A program made the translations under genes and the position numbers. This document shows, piece after piece, positions 37,763 to 46,612 of a DNA stretch of 64,000 nucleotides. Below the pieces are notes generated by a model. It worked only from the letters and a program-made list of their open reading frames with translations, searched no databases and was not told where the DNA came from. Source of the DNA: DASQHL01 sp963843685 (lineage in GTDB: Bacteria; Chloroflexota; Dehalococcoidia; DSTF01; JACRBR01); NCBI GenBank assembly GCA_963843685.1, contig CAWJLO010000028.1:1-64000 (forward strand), read 5' to 3'. Each line of letters begins with the position of its first letter. Within the stretch, counting starts at the first letter, position 1.

Positions 37763-38285
37763 CGGCGTGCTTCGCGCGCTGGTCCGCCTGCAGGTCGCCG
37801 ATGCGCTCTGCACTGCGGGCGTAGATGTCGGGGACGGGCCAGCCGTTGAGGCCGGCGTAGGTGTCGATCTGGCTGCGGTGGTGGATGTCGTGCTCGAGCA
37901 TCATCATGAGCACGCGCCAGCCGGAGAGCGCGCCGCCCGGTGTGTCGATCATCTCCACTTTTCGTGCCAGCCAGGCGTCGGGCGTGCCGTCGAGGAGGCG
38001 GTGGAATTCGACCGCGCTGGCTTCGAGGGCGGGCAGCCATCTTCCGCGGGTGCTCACGTCGGGCGGCTGCGGGCTGATCCAACCCTCGCCGCGGTAGGCG
38101 CTGGCGAAGTAGAGGCGCGAGCCCGCCATGTGGCCGACGAGCGTGTTGATGCTCCACGCGCCTTCGCCGGAGCCGGTCGCGGGAGCCCAGCCGTCGGCTT
38201 CCGGGGGCAGCGCGCCGACGTCGCGGATCGCGCGGCGGTGGACGGCGTCGAAGTAGCGGAGGAACGTTTCGATTGACGCGAACAT
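37755..38285 (-). CDS. DinB-family four-helix protein
   Basis: A 176-residue protein of the DinB/YfiT fold. The metal-binding His residues are in WSINTLVGHMAGSR and in LEHDIHHRSQIDTYAGL, the usual three-His arrangement. Many members act as metal-dependent thiol transferases with mycothiol or bacillithiol, or are of unknown role. Its stop overlaps the start of the dienelactone hydrolase gene, so the two are co-translated. Confidence 0.87.
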   Translation of the reverse strand: MFASIETFLRYFDAVHRRAIRDVGALPPEADGWAPATGSGEGAWSINTLVGHMAGSRLYFASAYRGEGWISPQPPDVSTRGRWLPALEASAVEFHRLLDGTPDAWLARKVEMIDTPGGALSGWRVLMMMLEHDIHHRSQIDTYAGLNGWPVPDIYARSAERIGDLQADQRAKHADA

Positions 38286-38379
38286 CCGTGGCCTCGCGTG
38301 GACTGTGGCGGTCCGGGTGTCATGATAGCGGGTGGCGAGGAACCAGGAACCCGAAACGAAGACCAGTGGAGTTCACAGC

Positions 38380-39057
38380 ATGCGGCATTCGATTGATGAG
38401 GGAGACGCGCGGCGGCTGCTCGGTGGCAGCCCGGTGGCGTTGATCACGACGGCGTGGCACGGCAACCAGAACGTGATGCCGGCGATCTTCGTCACGCCGC
38501 TGAGCATCGACCCGCCGCTGGTGGGCGTGGCGGTGCACCCGGCGCGGCACACGCACGACATGATCCGGTTCAGCGAGGAGTTCGCGCTGAACATCCCGAC
38601 GCGGCAGTTGCTGCATCACGTCCAGTACCTGGGCAGCGTCAGCGGATCCGAGCTGAACAAGTTCGAGCTGACGCGGCTGCCGACGTTCAAGGCGCGGAAG
38701 GTCTCGGCGCCGCTGCTGGAGGGCTGCGTCGGCTGGATCGAGTGCGGGGTGGAAGATACGTACCGGATCGGCGACCACACGCTGTTCGTGGGGAAGGTGG
38801 CGGCGGTGCAGGCGGAGCAGGACGCGTTCGACGGCACGTGGCTGCTGGCCGACCCGGAGGAGCGCCCGCTGCACTACCTGGGGGTCAACTTTTACTCGCT
38901 GCTCGGCGAACGGCTGGAGGCGCGTATCCCGCAGGCTGCCGACATCAAGCGGGACGTCGAGGCCGGCACGGCGGCACTCGACGAGGAGTCGGAGACCGAG
39001 GCAGCGGAGCGTCGCGAGAAGCGCGAGCAGGGCGAGGACGAAGCGCGCCGGGGTTGA
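38380..39057 (+). CDS. Flavin reductase-like FMN-binding protein
   Basis: The ATG at 38380 follows GGAG. The 225-residue product has the split-barrel flavin reductase pattern: GSPVALITTAWHGNQNVMPA, FVTPLSIDPPLVGVAVHPARHTHDMI, FALNIPT, GCVGWIECGVEDTYRIGDHTLFVGKV. It probably binds FMN and reduces it with NAD(P)H, or serves a partner oxygenase. The last 35 residues are highly charged (EESETEAAERREKREQ) and likely disordered. Confidence 0.85.
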   Translation: MRHSIDEGDARRLLGGSPVALITTAWHGNQNVMPAIFVTPLSIDPPLVGVAVHPARHTHDMIRFSEEFALNIPTRQLLHHVQYLGSVSGSELNKFELTRLPTFKARKVSAPLLEGCVGWIECGVEDTYRIGDHTLFVGKVAAVQAEQDAFDGTWLLADPEERPLHYLGVNFYSLLGERLEARIPQAADIKRDVEAGTAALDEESETEAAERREKREQGEDEARRG

Positions 39058-39454
39058 TGCGCCGCGGCGGGACGGGCCGGGCGTCCGTCGGACGCGATCC
39101 GCGGAGGACGTGCGAGAGGCCGGACTCCCCGCCTCGTCCGGCCCCTCAACCCTGCGCCGTGTGACGAACCACACACCGCCTGGTTCCTGAGTTCAACAGG
39201 CCGAGGATAGACCGCGCACATTAACGTGCCGTCATCGCGTGTCAACAGTGTGTCAAAGGCGACCGGACGAGGGCGGCACGGCGGGTTGTCGCTTCAACGA
39301 GGAGCGCGTGTGGCGCTGCCCTGCGGCCCCACCGGCGTCGGACGGGCGACCTGCTCACGAACCTGATCGTTGAACGCGATGTGTATCCTTTCCGTACGCG
39401 CCACTCGCCCGGCTGCTGGCGCCAAGCTTCCTACGACGACGGAGGGTGCAGGCA
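39058..39454 (+). other. Intergenic region without a supported gene
   Basis: About 400 bases. It contains two short inverted repeats (CGTCC-GTC-GGACG near 39087 and GTGTG-ACGAAC-CACAC near 39160) but no T-rich terminator and no convincing protein. Confidence 0.4.
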
Positions 39455-40015
39455 GTGCGACCTCTTCGGTATTCCATCAACGTCACGCTTGACGGGTGCT
39501 GCGATCATCGGGCAATCCCGGCGGACGAAGAATTGCATCGTCACGCGGTGGAGAACCTCACGCAGGCTGATGCCCTCCTCTTCGGCCGGGTAACGTACGA
39601 AATGATGGAGGAAGCGTGGCGGCTGCCGCCGGGGACGGGAGCGCGCCCGGATTGGATGGCCGATTGGATGGAACCCTTCGCGCGGACGATCGACGCGGCG
39701 AAGAAGTACGTCGTGTCGAGCACGCTGGAGCGGGTCGATTGGAACGCGGAGCTCGTCCGCGGGGATCTGGGGGAGGCCGTTCAACAACTCAAGCGGGAGC
39801 CGGGAAAGGGACTGTTCGTGGGCGGTGTGACGCTCCCCCTGGCGTTGGCGGAACTGGGATTGATCGATGAGTACGAGTTCGTGGTGCATCCCCGGATAGC
39901 GGGCCACGGGCCGACGCTGTTCCAGGGGCTCTCGACGTACGTCGACTTGAAGCTCGTGAACCGGCTGGAGTTCGGATCGGGGGCGGTGGCGATGCGGTAT
40001 GAGCTGAAGAGGTAA
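39455..40015 (+). CDS. Dihydrofolate-reductase-like (RibD C-terminal) family protein
   Basis: GTG at 39455 has GGAGGG 8 bases upstream; another GTG 9 bases earlier is possible. The 186-residue product has YSINVTLDGCCDHR, ALLFGRVTYEMMEEAW, KYVVSSTLERVDWNAE, GLFVGGVTLPLALAELGLIDEYEF and HPRIAGHGPTLFQGL, the pattern of the RibD C-terminal/DHFR-like oxidoreductases. NADPH binding is expected. It is not the folate enzyme itself; the substrate is unknown. Confidence 0.85.
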   Translation: MRPLRYSINVTLDGCCDHRAIPADEELHRHAVENLTQADALLFGRVTYEMMEEAWRLPPGTGARPDWMADWMEPFARTIDAAKKYVVSSTLERVDWNAELVRGDLGEAVQQLKREPGKGLFVGGVTLPLALAELGLIDEYEFVVHPRIAGHGPTLFQGLSTYVDLKLVNRLEFGSGAVAMRYELKR

Positions 40016-40211
40016 CGCGCGGTTGCCGCGTGTCAGCGTCGTGTGGAAGACGGCTGGAGACGCCGCGGCCGAGATGAGCCGGCTGCCTTGCCCGTAACAT
40101 AACCCTCACGTAAAGTCCGATCGCTGTCCAAACGGGGAACTCGGACGGCGTCAGCTCACTCCCAGCGCGGCCCGCTCGGCCGCTTCAATCACCGCTTGAG
40201 GAGGCATCACT

Positions 40212-41147
40212 GTGGGCAATCGTCTGGAAGGCAAGGTCGCGATCGTCACGGGCGGCGGCCGTGGTATCGGCAGGGGCGAGTGCCTGGCGCTTGCGGCCGA
40301 GGGCGCGCGCGTGGTCGTCAACGACTTCGGCGGCAGCGCCGCCGGCACTGGCGGCGAGAAGGGGCCGGCGGACCACGTGGTCGACGAAGTCAAGAAGATG
40401 GGAAGCGACGCCGTCGCCAACTACGACAACGTGGCGGACTTCGAGGCCGGCAACCGCATGGTGCAGCAGGCGATGGACTCGTTCGGGCGGCTCGACATCG
40501 TCGTGAACAACGCCGGCATCCTTCGCGACAAGATGATCTTCAACATGACCGAGGAGGAGTGGGACATCGTCCTGGCGGTCCACCTCAAGGGTCACTTCAA
40601 CCTGAGCAAGCACGCGGCGGTGATCTTCCGCCAGCAGCGGAGCGGCGCCTTCGTGCACACGGCGTCGGAGTCGGGGCTGGGGAACCGCGGGCAGGGCAAC
40701 TACGCCGCGGCGAAGGAGGGCATCGTCGGGCTCTCGCGCACGATCGCGCGCGACATGGGCGGCTACGGCGTGCGCTCCAACGCGCTGCGGCCGCGCGCCG
40801 GCACGCGGCTGGTGATCAGCGACGAGATGCGGGCTGCGGCGTCGCGCGGCGGGGCGGCCGGCATGGGCATGGCGGGGCTGGAGGCGTTCGAGAAGGCGAA
40901 CCCGCCGGACGCGATCGGTCCGTTCGTGGTGTGGCTGTGCACGGACGCGGCGTCCAACGTCAACGGGCGTGACTTCCTGGTGTCGGGCACGATGATCGGG
41001 CTGTACAGCCTGCCGGAGATCGTGAAGAAGACGGACAACCCGGCGGAGAACAAGGTGTGGACGCTGGACGACCTCGACAAGCAGATGCCGTCGGTCGTCG
41101 GCGACCTGGTGAACCAGTGGCCGCGGAAGGAAGAGAAGCCCAAGTAG
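40212..41147 (+). CDS. SDR-family oxidoreductase (3-hydroxyacyl-CoA dehydrogenase-like)
   Basis: GTG at 40212 follows GAGGAGG; the product has 311 residues. It shows the classical SDR motifs VTGGGRGIGRGE (NAD binding), VVNNAG, and the catalytic Ser in HTASESG with Tyr and Lys in GNYAAAKEG. The insertion VVNDFGGSAAGTGGEKGPAD after the second strand is typical of the multifunctional-enzyme type 2 hydroxyacyl-CoA dehydrogenases of beta-oxidation. The fatty-acyl role is inferred from this feature; it fits the two acyl-CoA ligases in the window. Confidence 0.87.
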   Translation: MGNRLEGKVAIVTGGGRGIGRGECLALAAEGARVVVNDFGGSAAGTGGEKGPADHVVDEVKKMGSDAVANYDNVADFEAGNRMVQQAMDSFGRLDIVVNNAGILRDKMIFNMTEEEWDIVLAVHLKGHFNLSKHAAVIFRQQRSGAFVHTASESGLGNRGQGNYAAAKEGIVGLSRTIARDMGGYGVRSNALRPRAGTRLVISDEMRAAASRGGAAGMGMAGLEAFEKANPPDAIGPFVVWLCTDAASNVNGRDFLVSGTMIGLYSLPEIVKKTDNPAENKVWTLDDLDKQMPSVVGDLVNQWPRKEEKPK

Positions 41148-41171
41148 GGATAGGTCACAGGGGATAGATCA

Positions 41172-41205
41172 AGACCCCGGTGATGAGCCGGGGTCTTTGC
41201 TTTGC
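41172..41205 (+). terminator. Bidirectional terminator between SDR and QueA-like genes
   Basis: AGACCCCGG and CCGGGGTCT pair around a 7-base loop, followed by TTGCTTTGCTT on the plus strand and TTGATC on the minus strand. It lies between two convergent genes and can serve both. Confidence 0.8.
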
Positions 41206-41206
41206 T

Positions 41207-42311
41207 TCAGGCGAGCATCAGGTGGAGGTCGCCGAACTCGTGCCAGAGGTAGCGCTGGCGCAGAGCCTCCGCGTACGCCCGAGCGACGTGATCGCGGCCG
41301 CCGATGGCCTCCAGCATGGAGAGGTGGCTCGCCTGCGGCTCGTGGAGGCCGGTGATGAGGGCATCGACGGCGCGCACGCCGCGATCAGGTGTGACGACGA
41401 CGTCGGTCCAACCGGCGCCGGCGCTTACGCGGCCCCGCTCGTCCGCCACGGTCTCCAGCGCGCGCACGACCGTCGTGCCGACGGCGATGACGCGGCCGCC
41501 GTTCTCGCGCGCGGCGTTGATGATGCGCGCGGTCGAGGCGGGCACGCGGTAGGGCTCCGCATACGGGGGCTCCCATGCCTCCAGGCTGGAGACGCCTGTG
41601 TGCAGGACGATCGGGGCGACGGCGACGCCTGACGGCCACGAGGCGCGTCAGCAGCTCCGGCGTGAAGCCGCGGCCGGCGGAGGGCATCTCCGAGCTACCG
41701 GGCTCCGATTCGTACACGGTGCGGTAGCAGTCGATGGGCCACGGTTGGCTGACGTAGCCGTAGCGGATGGGCTCGCCGTGCGTGTTGAGGTAGTCGATCA
41801 GCGGTCGGGGGAGGTCGAGTTGCGCGACCCAGAGGCGCACGCGTGCTTCGGGCCGGAGCCGGTCGCCGTACGGCGCGAGCAGCGTGACCGATCCGTTCTC
41901 CGGCAACCGGACGGTCTCGCCTGGCTGCGCGTCGAAGAACGGGAGGCTCGCGGGCTCCGCGGGCTGTCGCAGCTCGACGACGCGGAGGCCGGCGGGGAGG
42001 GTCGTGGAGAGGTGGACGTCGACCGGGGAGCCGTCGGCGCGGGTGCCGTGGAGCGCCGCCGGGAGGGTGCCGCTGGTGTTGATGACGACGACGTCGCCTT
42101 CGCGGAGGAATCGCGGCAGGTCGCGGAATCGCGCGTGTTCGATGCGGCGGCCGCCCTCCGACGAGACCATGAGGCGCACGCCGTCGCGCGCGAGGCCGCG
42201 GGCTTCGGGCGGCTCGGAGGCTTCGAGCTCCGGCGGGAGGTCGAAGGCGATGCGGGCGTTTCCGATCGTGTGCTTTCCGCGTCGTGCTTCCGGCGTCATT
42301 TGAGCGAGCAT
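41207..42311 (-). CDS. QueA-like S-adenosylmethionine:tRNA ribosyltransferase-isomerase homologue, frameshifted
   Basis: The ATG at 42311 follows GGGAGGAG. The N-terminal part has IAFDLPPELEASEPPEARG, FLREGDVVVINTSGTLPAAL, PIRYGYVSQPWPIDCYRTVY and SAGRGFTPELLTRLVA. Near 41629-41632 the frame shifts by one base. The other frame continues with GVAVAPIVLHTGVSSLE and VIAVGTTVVRALETVA, ending at 41207. Repaired length is about 367 residues. QueA transfers ribose from S-adenosylmethionine to 7-deazaguanine in tRNA. This protein differs from canonical QueA at its N-terminus (which normally reads like FDYELPEELIA) and may be a paralogue with a changed role. Confidence 0.78.
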
Positions 42312-42325
42312 CGCGGCTCCTCCCA

Positions 42326-43030
42326 TTACACGGCGGCCGGCGTCACCTGGCGGGCGACGTAGCGGCCGCTCGGCTGCGTGCCCTCGATCAGGGCGACGAT
42401 GCCGGGCACGCTGACTTCGGGCGGCGGACGGTCGGAGATGTCTTCGCCGGGGAACGCTTCCTGGTGCATGCGGGTGTTCATGTCGCCGGGATCGACGGTG
42501 TAGATGCGCACGGTGGGCAGCTCGGCGGCGAGCACGGCGGTGAGCTGTTCGAGCGCGGCCTTGCTGGAGCCGTAGCCGCCCCAACCCTCGTACGGCTCGA
42601 CCGCGGCGTCGCTGGTGACGTTGACGATGCAGCCGTCTGCGGCGAGCGCGTCGCGGGCGTGCACGGCCTGGATCAGGCCGAGAGGCGCGATGGCGTTCGT
42701 CGCGTAGACGTACTCGAGCACATCGAGCGGGTAGTCGAGCAGGCGCGGCTGCGGGCTGGGGCCGAGCACGCTGGCGTTGTTGACGATGGCGTCGATGCCA
42801 CCGGCGGCCGCTTCGGCGAGCGCGGCGCGATGCGCGGGATCCGCGACGTCGCCGGGGATGGCGACCACGCTGGTGAGCTGCGCCAACTCGGCGCGCGCCG
42901 CCTCGAGCGCGGCCGGGCCGCGGGCGTCGATGATGAGGCTCCAGCCGCGGCGGGCCAGCTCACCAGCGAGCGCCAGGCCGAGGCCGCGCGATGCTCCTGT
43001 GATCAAGGCTGTGCGTGTCGGTCCGTCCAT
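42326..43030 (-). CDS. SDR-family oxidoreductase
   Basis: A 234-residue short-chain dehydrogenase: LITGASRGLGLALAGE (NADP-type Gly motif), AIVNNASVLG, the catalytic Ser in VNVTSDAAVEP and Tyr/Lys in GYGSSKAALEQ, and VYTVDPGDMNTRM. Its stop is 14 bases before the ATG of the QueA-like gene on the same strand, so the two are likely one transcript. Substrate unknown. Confidence 0.87.
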   Translation of the reverse strand: MDGPTRTALITGASRGLGLALAGELARRGWSLIIDARGPAALEAARAELAQLTSVVAIPGDVADPAHRAALAEAAAGGIDAIVNNASVLGPSPQPRLLDYPLDVLEYVYATNAIAPLGLIQAVHARDALAADGCIVNVTSDAAVEPYEGWGGYGSSKAALEQLTAVLAAELPTVRIYTVDPGDMNTRMHQEAFPGEDISDRPPPEVSVPGIVALIEGTQPSGRYVARQVTPAAV

Positions 43031-43208
43031 CTCGACGCCTCCTGTCTATCCCTGTGAGAAGTATGGGCCGACGCGCGCTGGATCGGATGAGGCGGAGGCC
43101 CGATTCGGGAGTACATCGATCGGCGTAGGCCGTAGATTTGCGAGCGGCAATGTGCGGGAAAGCGTGTATGGCGGAGGCTGCGGGGTCATATGTTACGATC
43201 TGGCCCAG

Positions 43209-43556
43209 ATGCTGCGCCGGATTAGCTATCGCACCGCCGCGACGGCCTTTGTGTTTACAGGACTCTGGTTCGTGCTGGGCCTGTTCTTCCTGTGGACGCC
43301 CGTCCCGCACGCGCTGGGCATCCGGGGCGAGCTGTTCGCCGCGTGGATCGTGTTGTTTCTGCTGATCATGGCCGTGGCCGGGCTGACCCTCTTCTTCGCG
43401 GCGATCAACGGCATCTTCCCGCCGAACGTACGGGCGCCCGCCCACGCCGAACGTCTCTGGGCCGCTCCGCGCGACGTGCCGGACGCTCATCTCCCACAAC
43501 GCCCGCATACCGCCGGAGGACACCGCACCGGCGCGGCGAAGTCTCGCGGCGGCTAA
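43209..43556 (+). CDS. Small two-helix membrane protein
   Basis: A 115-residue frame with two hydrophobic segments (FVFTGLWFVLGLFFLW and AAWIVLFLLIMAVAGLTLFF) and an Arg/His/Pro-rich tail. I do not recognise a family. It ends 3 bases before the ATG of the alpha/beta hydrolase, so co-transcription is likely. No Shine-Dalgarno is seen; TACGAT lies 9 bases before the ATG. Confidence 0.55.
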   Translation: MLRRISYRTAATAFVFTGLWFVLGLFFLWTPVPHALGIRGELFAAWIVLFLLIMAVAGLTLFFAAINGIFPPNVRAPAHAERLWAAPRDVPDAHLPQRPHTAGGHRTGAAKSRGG

Positions 43557-43559
43557 CGG

Positions 43560-44456
43560 ATGAACTTCGCGCGCATCAACGGCATCGACATCTGGTACCA
43601 ACGATCGGATGGGGCCGGGCCGACGCTCGTGCTCACGCACGGGTTCGCCGGGCCGACGCAGGGATGGCCGCCCATCATCGACGAGTTCCGGGCGCGTTTC
43701 GACCTGGTGCTGTACGACGTGCGCGCGCACGGAAGCACGCACGTGCCTAACGACTCTGCCTCGGTGACGGTGCCGCAGTTCGCGGCGGACCTGGCGGGGC
43801 TGATGGATCACCTCGGCATCGAGCAGGCGCACGTGGGCGGCGTTTCGATGGGCGGGATGATCAGCGCGCAGTTCGCGTGCGACTTCCCGCACCGGATGCG
43901 CTCGCTGATCTTGTGCGACACGACGGCGGGCAACGCCGAAGGCCCCGACGAGGCGGCCAACGAGGCTGAGCGCTCGCTACGGAAGATCTTCGAGCGCACG
44001 GCGGAGATCGCCCAGCACTCCGGCATGGAGGAGCTGGTGGAGCAGGAGAACCGGTACCGCCACGAGAAGGACGAGTACGCGCACTTCTCGTCGTTCACGC
44101 TGGCGGAGCAGGACGCGCGCAACCGGCGCAACAAGGTCGACCTGATGACGCGCGTGGGGTACTTGGAGTCGAACAGGGCACTGCGCGACCGGCCGGACCT
44201 GACGTCGCGGACGCCATCCATCACGGTGCCGACGCTGGTCTCGTGCGGCGAGTGGGACATGTTCCATCCGTGCGCTGAGCGGGACCACCGGTTGATCCCG
44301 AACTCGCGCCTGGTGACCATTCGCCGCGCGGCGCACGCGACGCCGGACTACCAACCGCAGCTCTGGCTGCGCGCGGTCAGCGAGTTCATCGACGACGTTG
44401 AGGCTGGACGGGACATCCGGGGCGAGCGGGTGCTGGCGCCGGCTGAGGGAGACTAG
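43560..44456 (+). CDS. Alpha/beta-fold hydrolase
   Basis: A 298-residue hydrolase with the oxyanion segment LVLTHGFAGPTQGW, Ser nucleophile in VGGVSMGGMIS, Asp in SCGEWDMFHP and His in RRAAHATPDY. It resembles 3-oxoadipate-enol-lactonase/epoxide-hydrolase-like enzymes of the proline-iminopeptidase group. The gene begins directly after the small membrane protein gene. The partial hydrolase at the window start is of the same broad family. Substrate unknown. Confidence 0.88.
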   Translation: MNFARINGIDIWYQRSDGAGPTLVLTHGFAGPTQGWPPIIDEFRARFDLVLYDVRAHGSTHVPNDSASVTVPQFAADLAGLMDHLGIEQAHVGGVSMGGMISAQFACDFPHRMRSLILCDTTAGNAEGPDEAANEAERSLRKIFERTAEIAQHSGMEELVEQENRYRHEKDEYAHFSSFTLAEQDARNRRNKVDLMTRVGYLESNRALRDRPDLTSRTPSITVPTLVSCGEWDMFHPCAERDHRLIPNSRLVTIRRAAHATPDYQPQLWLRAVSEFIDDVEAGRDIRGERVLAPAEGD

Positions 44457-44470
44457 CGCGATCGGTCGCT

Positions 44471-45277
44471 CTACGTGGTGCGCTGATCCTTGACGGCGTC
44501 GCGCACGCGGTCGCGCAGCAGATCGACGCCGATGTCGACGGTCCAGGGCGCGAAGTCGTTCCAGCGCGACATGAGAGTCTCGCCGAGGCCGACGTAGACC
44601 TCCGGCTGGCGCCAGCGTACGCCGCGGACGATCGCGCGGGCGACCTGGTCGGCCGTGGCGGCCGGCATGCCGAGGCGGTCGAACTCGATGCTCTCCGTCA
44701 TGTCGGTGGCGGTGCCGCCGGGGAAGACGGCGACGACGTGTACGCCGTCGGGCGCGAGTTCGCGGCGGAGCGCCTCGCTGAATCCGCGCATCGCGAACTT
44801 GCTGGCGCAGTACGTCGCGTAGTACGGCATGCCCATGCGGCCGGCGAGCGACGAGAGGTTGACGATCGTCCCGCTCTTCGCCGCGCGCATGTGGGGCACG
44901 GCGAGCTGGGCGAGGCGGATGGGGGCCCAGACGTTGACGCCGACCATGCGGCCGACGTCGTCGGGGCCGATCTCGTCGAGGCGGCCGCCGGCGACGACAC
45001 CGGCGTTGTTCACCAGCACGTCGATGCGGCCGAACCGTTCGATCGTCTTCTGTATGAGGTTGACGAGATCGTCGTCGACGGCGACATCGCAGCGGATGAC
45101 GGCGGCGCCGACGCCCCAGCGCCGGGCCTCCTCGGCCGCCTCCTCCAGCGCGTCCATCCGCCGCCCGCAGACGACGACGTTCGCGCCCTCAGACGCGAAC
45201 TCCAGCGCGGTCGCGCGTCCGATGCCGCGCCCGCCTCCGGTGACGACGACGACCTGATCCTTGAATCGCTCGCTCAT
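44471..45277 (-). CDS. SDR-family oxidoreductase
   Basis: A 268-residue classical SDR: VVTGGGRGIGRATALEFASEGANVVV, LVNNAGVVAGG, the catalytic Ser in IVNLSSLAGRMG and Tyr/Lys in YATYCASKFAM, then VFPGGTATDM. It converges with the alpha/beta hydrolase gene and is divergent from dcd. The C-terminal 40 residues (WNDFAPWTVDIGVDLLRD) extend beyond the core and may contact the membrane. Substrate unknown. Confidence 0.88.
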   Translation of the reverse strand: MSERFKDQVVVVTGGGRGIGRATALEFASEGANVVVCGRRMDALEEAAEEARRWGVGAAVIRCDVAVDDDLVNLIQKTIERFGRIDVLVNNAGVVAGGRLDEIGPDDVGRMVGVNVWAPIRLAQLAVPHMRAAKSGTIVNLSSLAGRMGMPYYATYCASKFAMRGFSEALRRELAPDGVHVVAVFPGGTATDMTESIEFDRLGMPAATADQVARAIVRGVRWRQPEVYVGLGETLMSRWNDFAPWTVDIGVDLLRDRVRDAVKDQRTT

Positions 45278-45459
45278 GGAACACCTCCGTACCCGGTGCT
45301 GTCAGGATCAGTGTACGGCGCGCGAGGGTCAACGGCGCATGCGGTTGGATTCGAGGGCCATTGGTCACAACCAGGCGGATTTTCGCCAGCCGCTCATCGT
45401 TGGTCGTCCGGGGTCGGCCCGCTACCCTGTCCGCTGAGCCAGCCCGGGAAGGAGTCACG

Positions 45460-46023
45460 ATGGTCCTGAGCGACCACACGATCAAGGAAGAGATCGCCAA
45501 GGGGCGGCTCGTCATCGAGCCGCTGCACCCCGACGACGTCCAGCCGGCGAGCGTCGACGTGCACATCGACCGGGTGTTCCGCGTGTTCAAGGTGAGCAGC
45601 CGGCCGTACATCGACGTGCGGGAGCCGATGGACGACCTGACGGACGAGGTCATCATCGACGACGAGCGGCCGTTCTTCATCCATCCCGGCGAGTTCGTGC
45701 TGGCGAGCACGCTGGAAGTGCTGACGCTGCCGGACGACATCCTGGCGCAGGTGGAGGGGAAGAGCTCGCTGGGGCGGATCGGGCTGCTGATCCACGCGAC
45801 GGCGGGCTTCGTCGACCCGGGCTGGACCGGGAAGCTGACGCTGGAGCTGTCAAATGTGGCGAAGATGCCGATCGCGCTGCACTTCGGGATGAAGATCGGG
45901 CAGCTGAGCTTCCTGCGGATGTCGACGCCCGTCGACCGGCCGTACGGCAGCCCGGAACTGAAGAGCAAGTACCAGGGGCAGATGGGCCCCACGCCGAGCC
46001 GCGCGCACACGGAGTTCCAGTAG
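45460..46023 (+). CDS. dcd: dCTP deaminase
   Basis: It deaminates dCTP to dUTP (or directly to dUMP in bifunctional forms), supplying dTMP synthesis. The ATG at 45460 follows GGAAGGAG. The 187-residue product has LSDHTIKEEI, LHPDDVQPASVDVHID and the catalytic block VEGKSSLGRIGLLIHATAGFVDPG (with Glu and Ser), followed by LTLELSN and IGQLSFLRM, then YGSPELKSKYQGQ. Whether it is mono- or bifunctional cannot be decided by eye. Confidence 0.94.
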   Translation: MVLSDHTIKEEIAKGRLVIEPLHPDDVQPASVDVHIDRVFRVFKVSSRPYIDVREPMDDLTDEVIIDDERPFFIHPGEFVLASTLEVLTLPDDILAQVEGKSSLGRIGLLIHATAGFVDPGWTGKLTLELSNVAKMPIALHFGMKIGQLSFLRMSTPVDRPYGSPELKSKYQGQMGPTPSRAHTEFQ

Positions 46024-46043
46024 GCGGACGGGAACCCCCAGCG

Positions 46044-46493
46044 TCAGTGGCCGAGGAAGAGCTTGCGGACGCGGTCGATGATGCCGGGCTGGAACCCGGC
46101 TTCGCGCTCGCGCTGCCAGGTGCGTTCGGCAGCGTCGGCGTGGTGCACGTCGGAGACGCGCTGGCGCATGATCTCGCGGACGTGGTCCGCCTTGCCGGCG
46201 TCGACCCAGAAACCGTGCTCCTGGTCGCAGGCATCAAGCTGGAGGTCGTGCGCGCGATAGTCGAATCGCTGCATGGGCTTGCCGCACGAGGGGCACTTGA
46301 GGCTGTCGGTCGTCTCGAGGAACTCGATGGTTCCGGAGAGCGCCTCCGGATCCTGGGTCACGGACTTCTCCAACTCCTCGAGCGCGAGGAGGTCGAACCA
46401 GGCGCCGTGACAGGTGGGGCACTCGGACACGGGGATCCCGTGGATCTTGTCGGGCGTGAGCTGCGCGGCGTCGCGCGGGCAGGTGAGCGTCAC
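46044..46493 (-). CDS. Zinc-ribbon (zf-TFIIB) protein
   Basis: GTG at 46493 follows GGAGGAACC. The 149-residue product has two zinc ribbons. The first is CPRD...CPTCHGAWFDLLALEEL, the canonical zf-TFIIB form. The second is CPSCGKPMQRFDY with ACDQEHGFWVDAGKADHV, in which the second Cys pair is reduced. A helical C-terminus follows. Proteins of this family are common and of unknown function; nucleic acid or protein binding is inferred. Confidence 0.82.
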   Translation of the reverse strand: MTLTCPRDAAQLTPDKIHGIPVSECPTCHGAWFDLLALEELEKSVTQDPEALSGTIEFLETTDSLKCPSCGKPMQRFDYRAHDLQLDACDQEHGFWVDAGKADHVREIMRQRVSDVHHADAAERTWQREREAGFQPGIIDRVRKLFLGH

Positions 46494-46612
46494 GGTTCCT
46501 CCTCCTTGATCTCACGATAGCGGATGGAGGACGGCGAGGAGGCGAGCAGGGTGCTGCTAACCTGTTGCATTGTGTCGCCATCGTGGTTGAGTGAGGCCGT
46601 CGGGAAGGGAGC

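Noticed and set aside
39058..39454. Hairpins as a terminator of the flavin reductase gene
   Set aside because: Stems are 5 bases and lack a T run.
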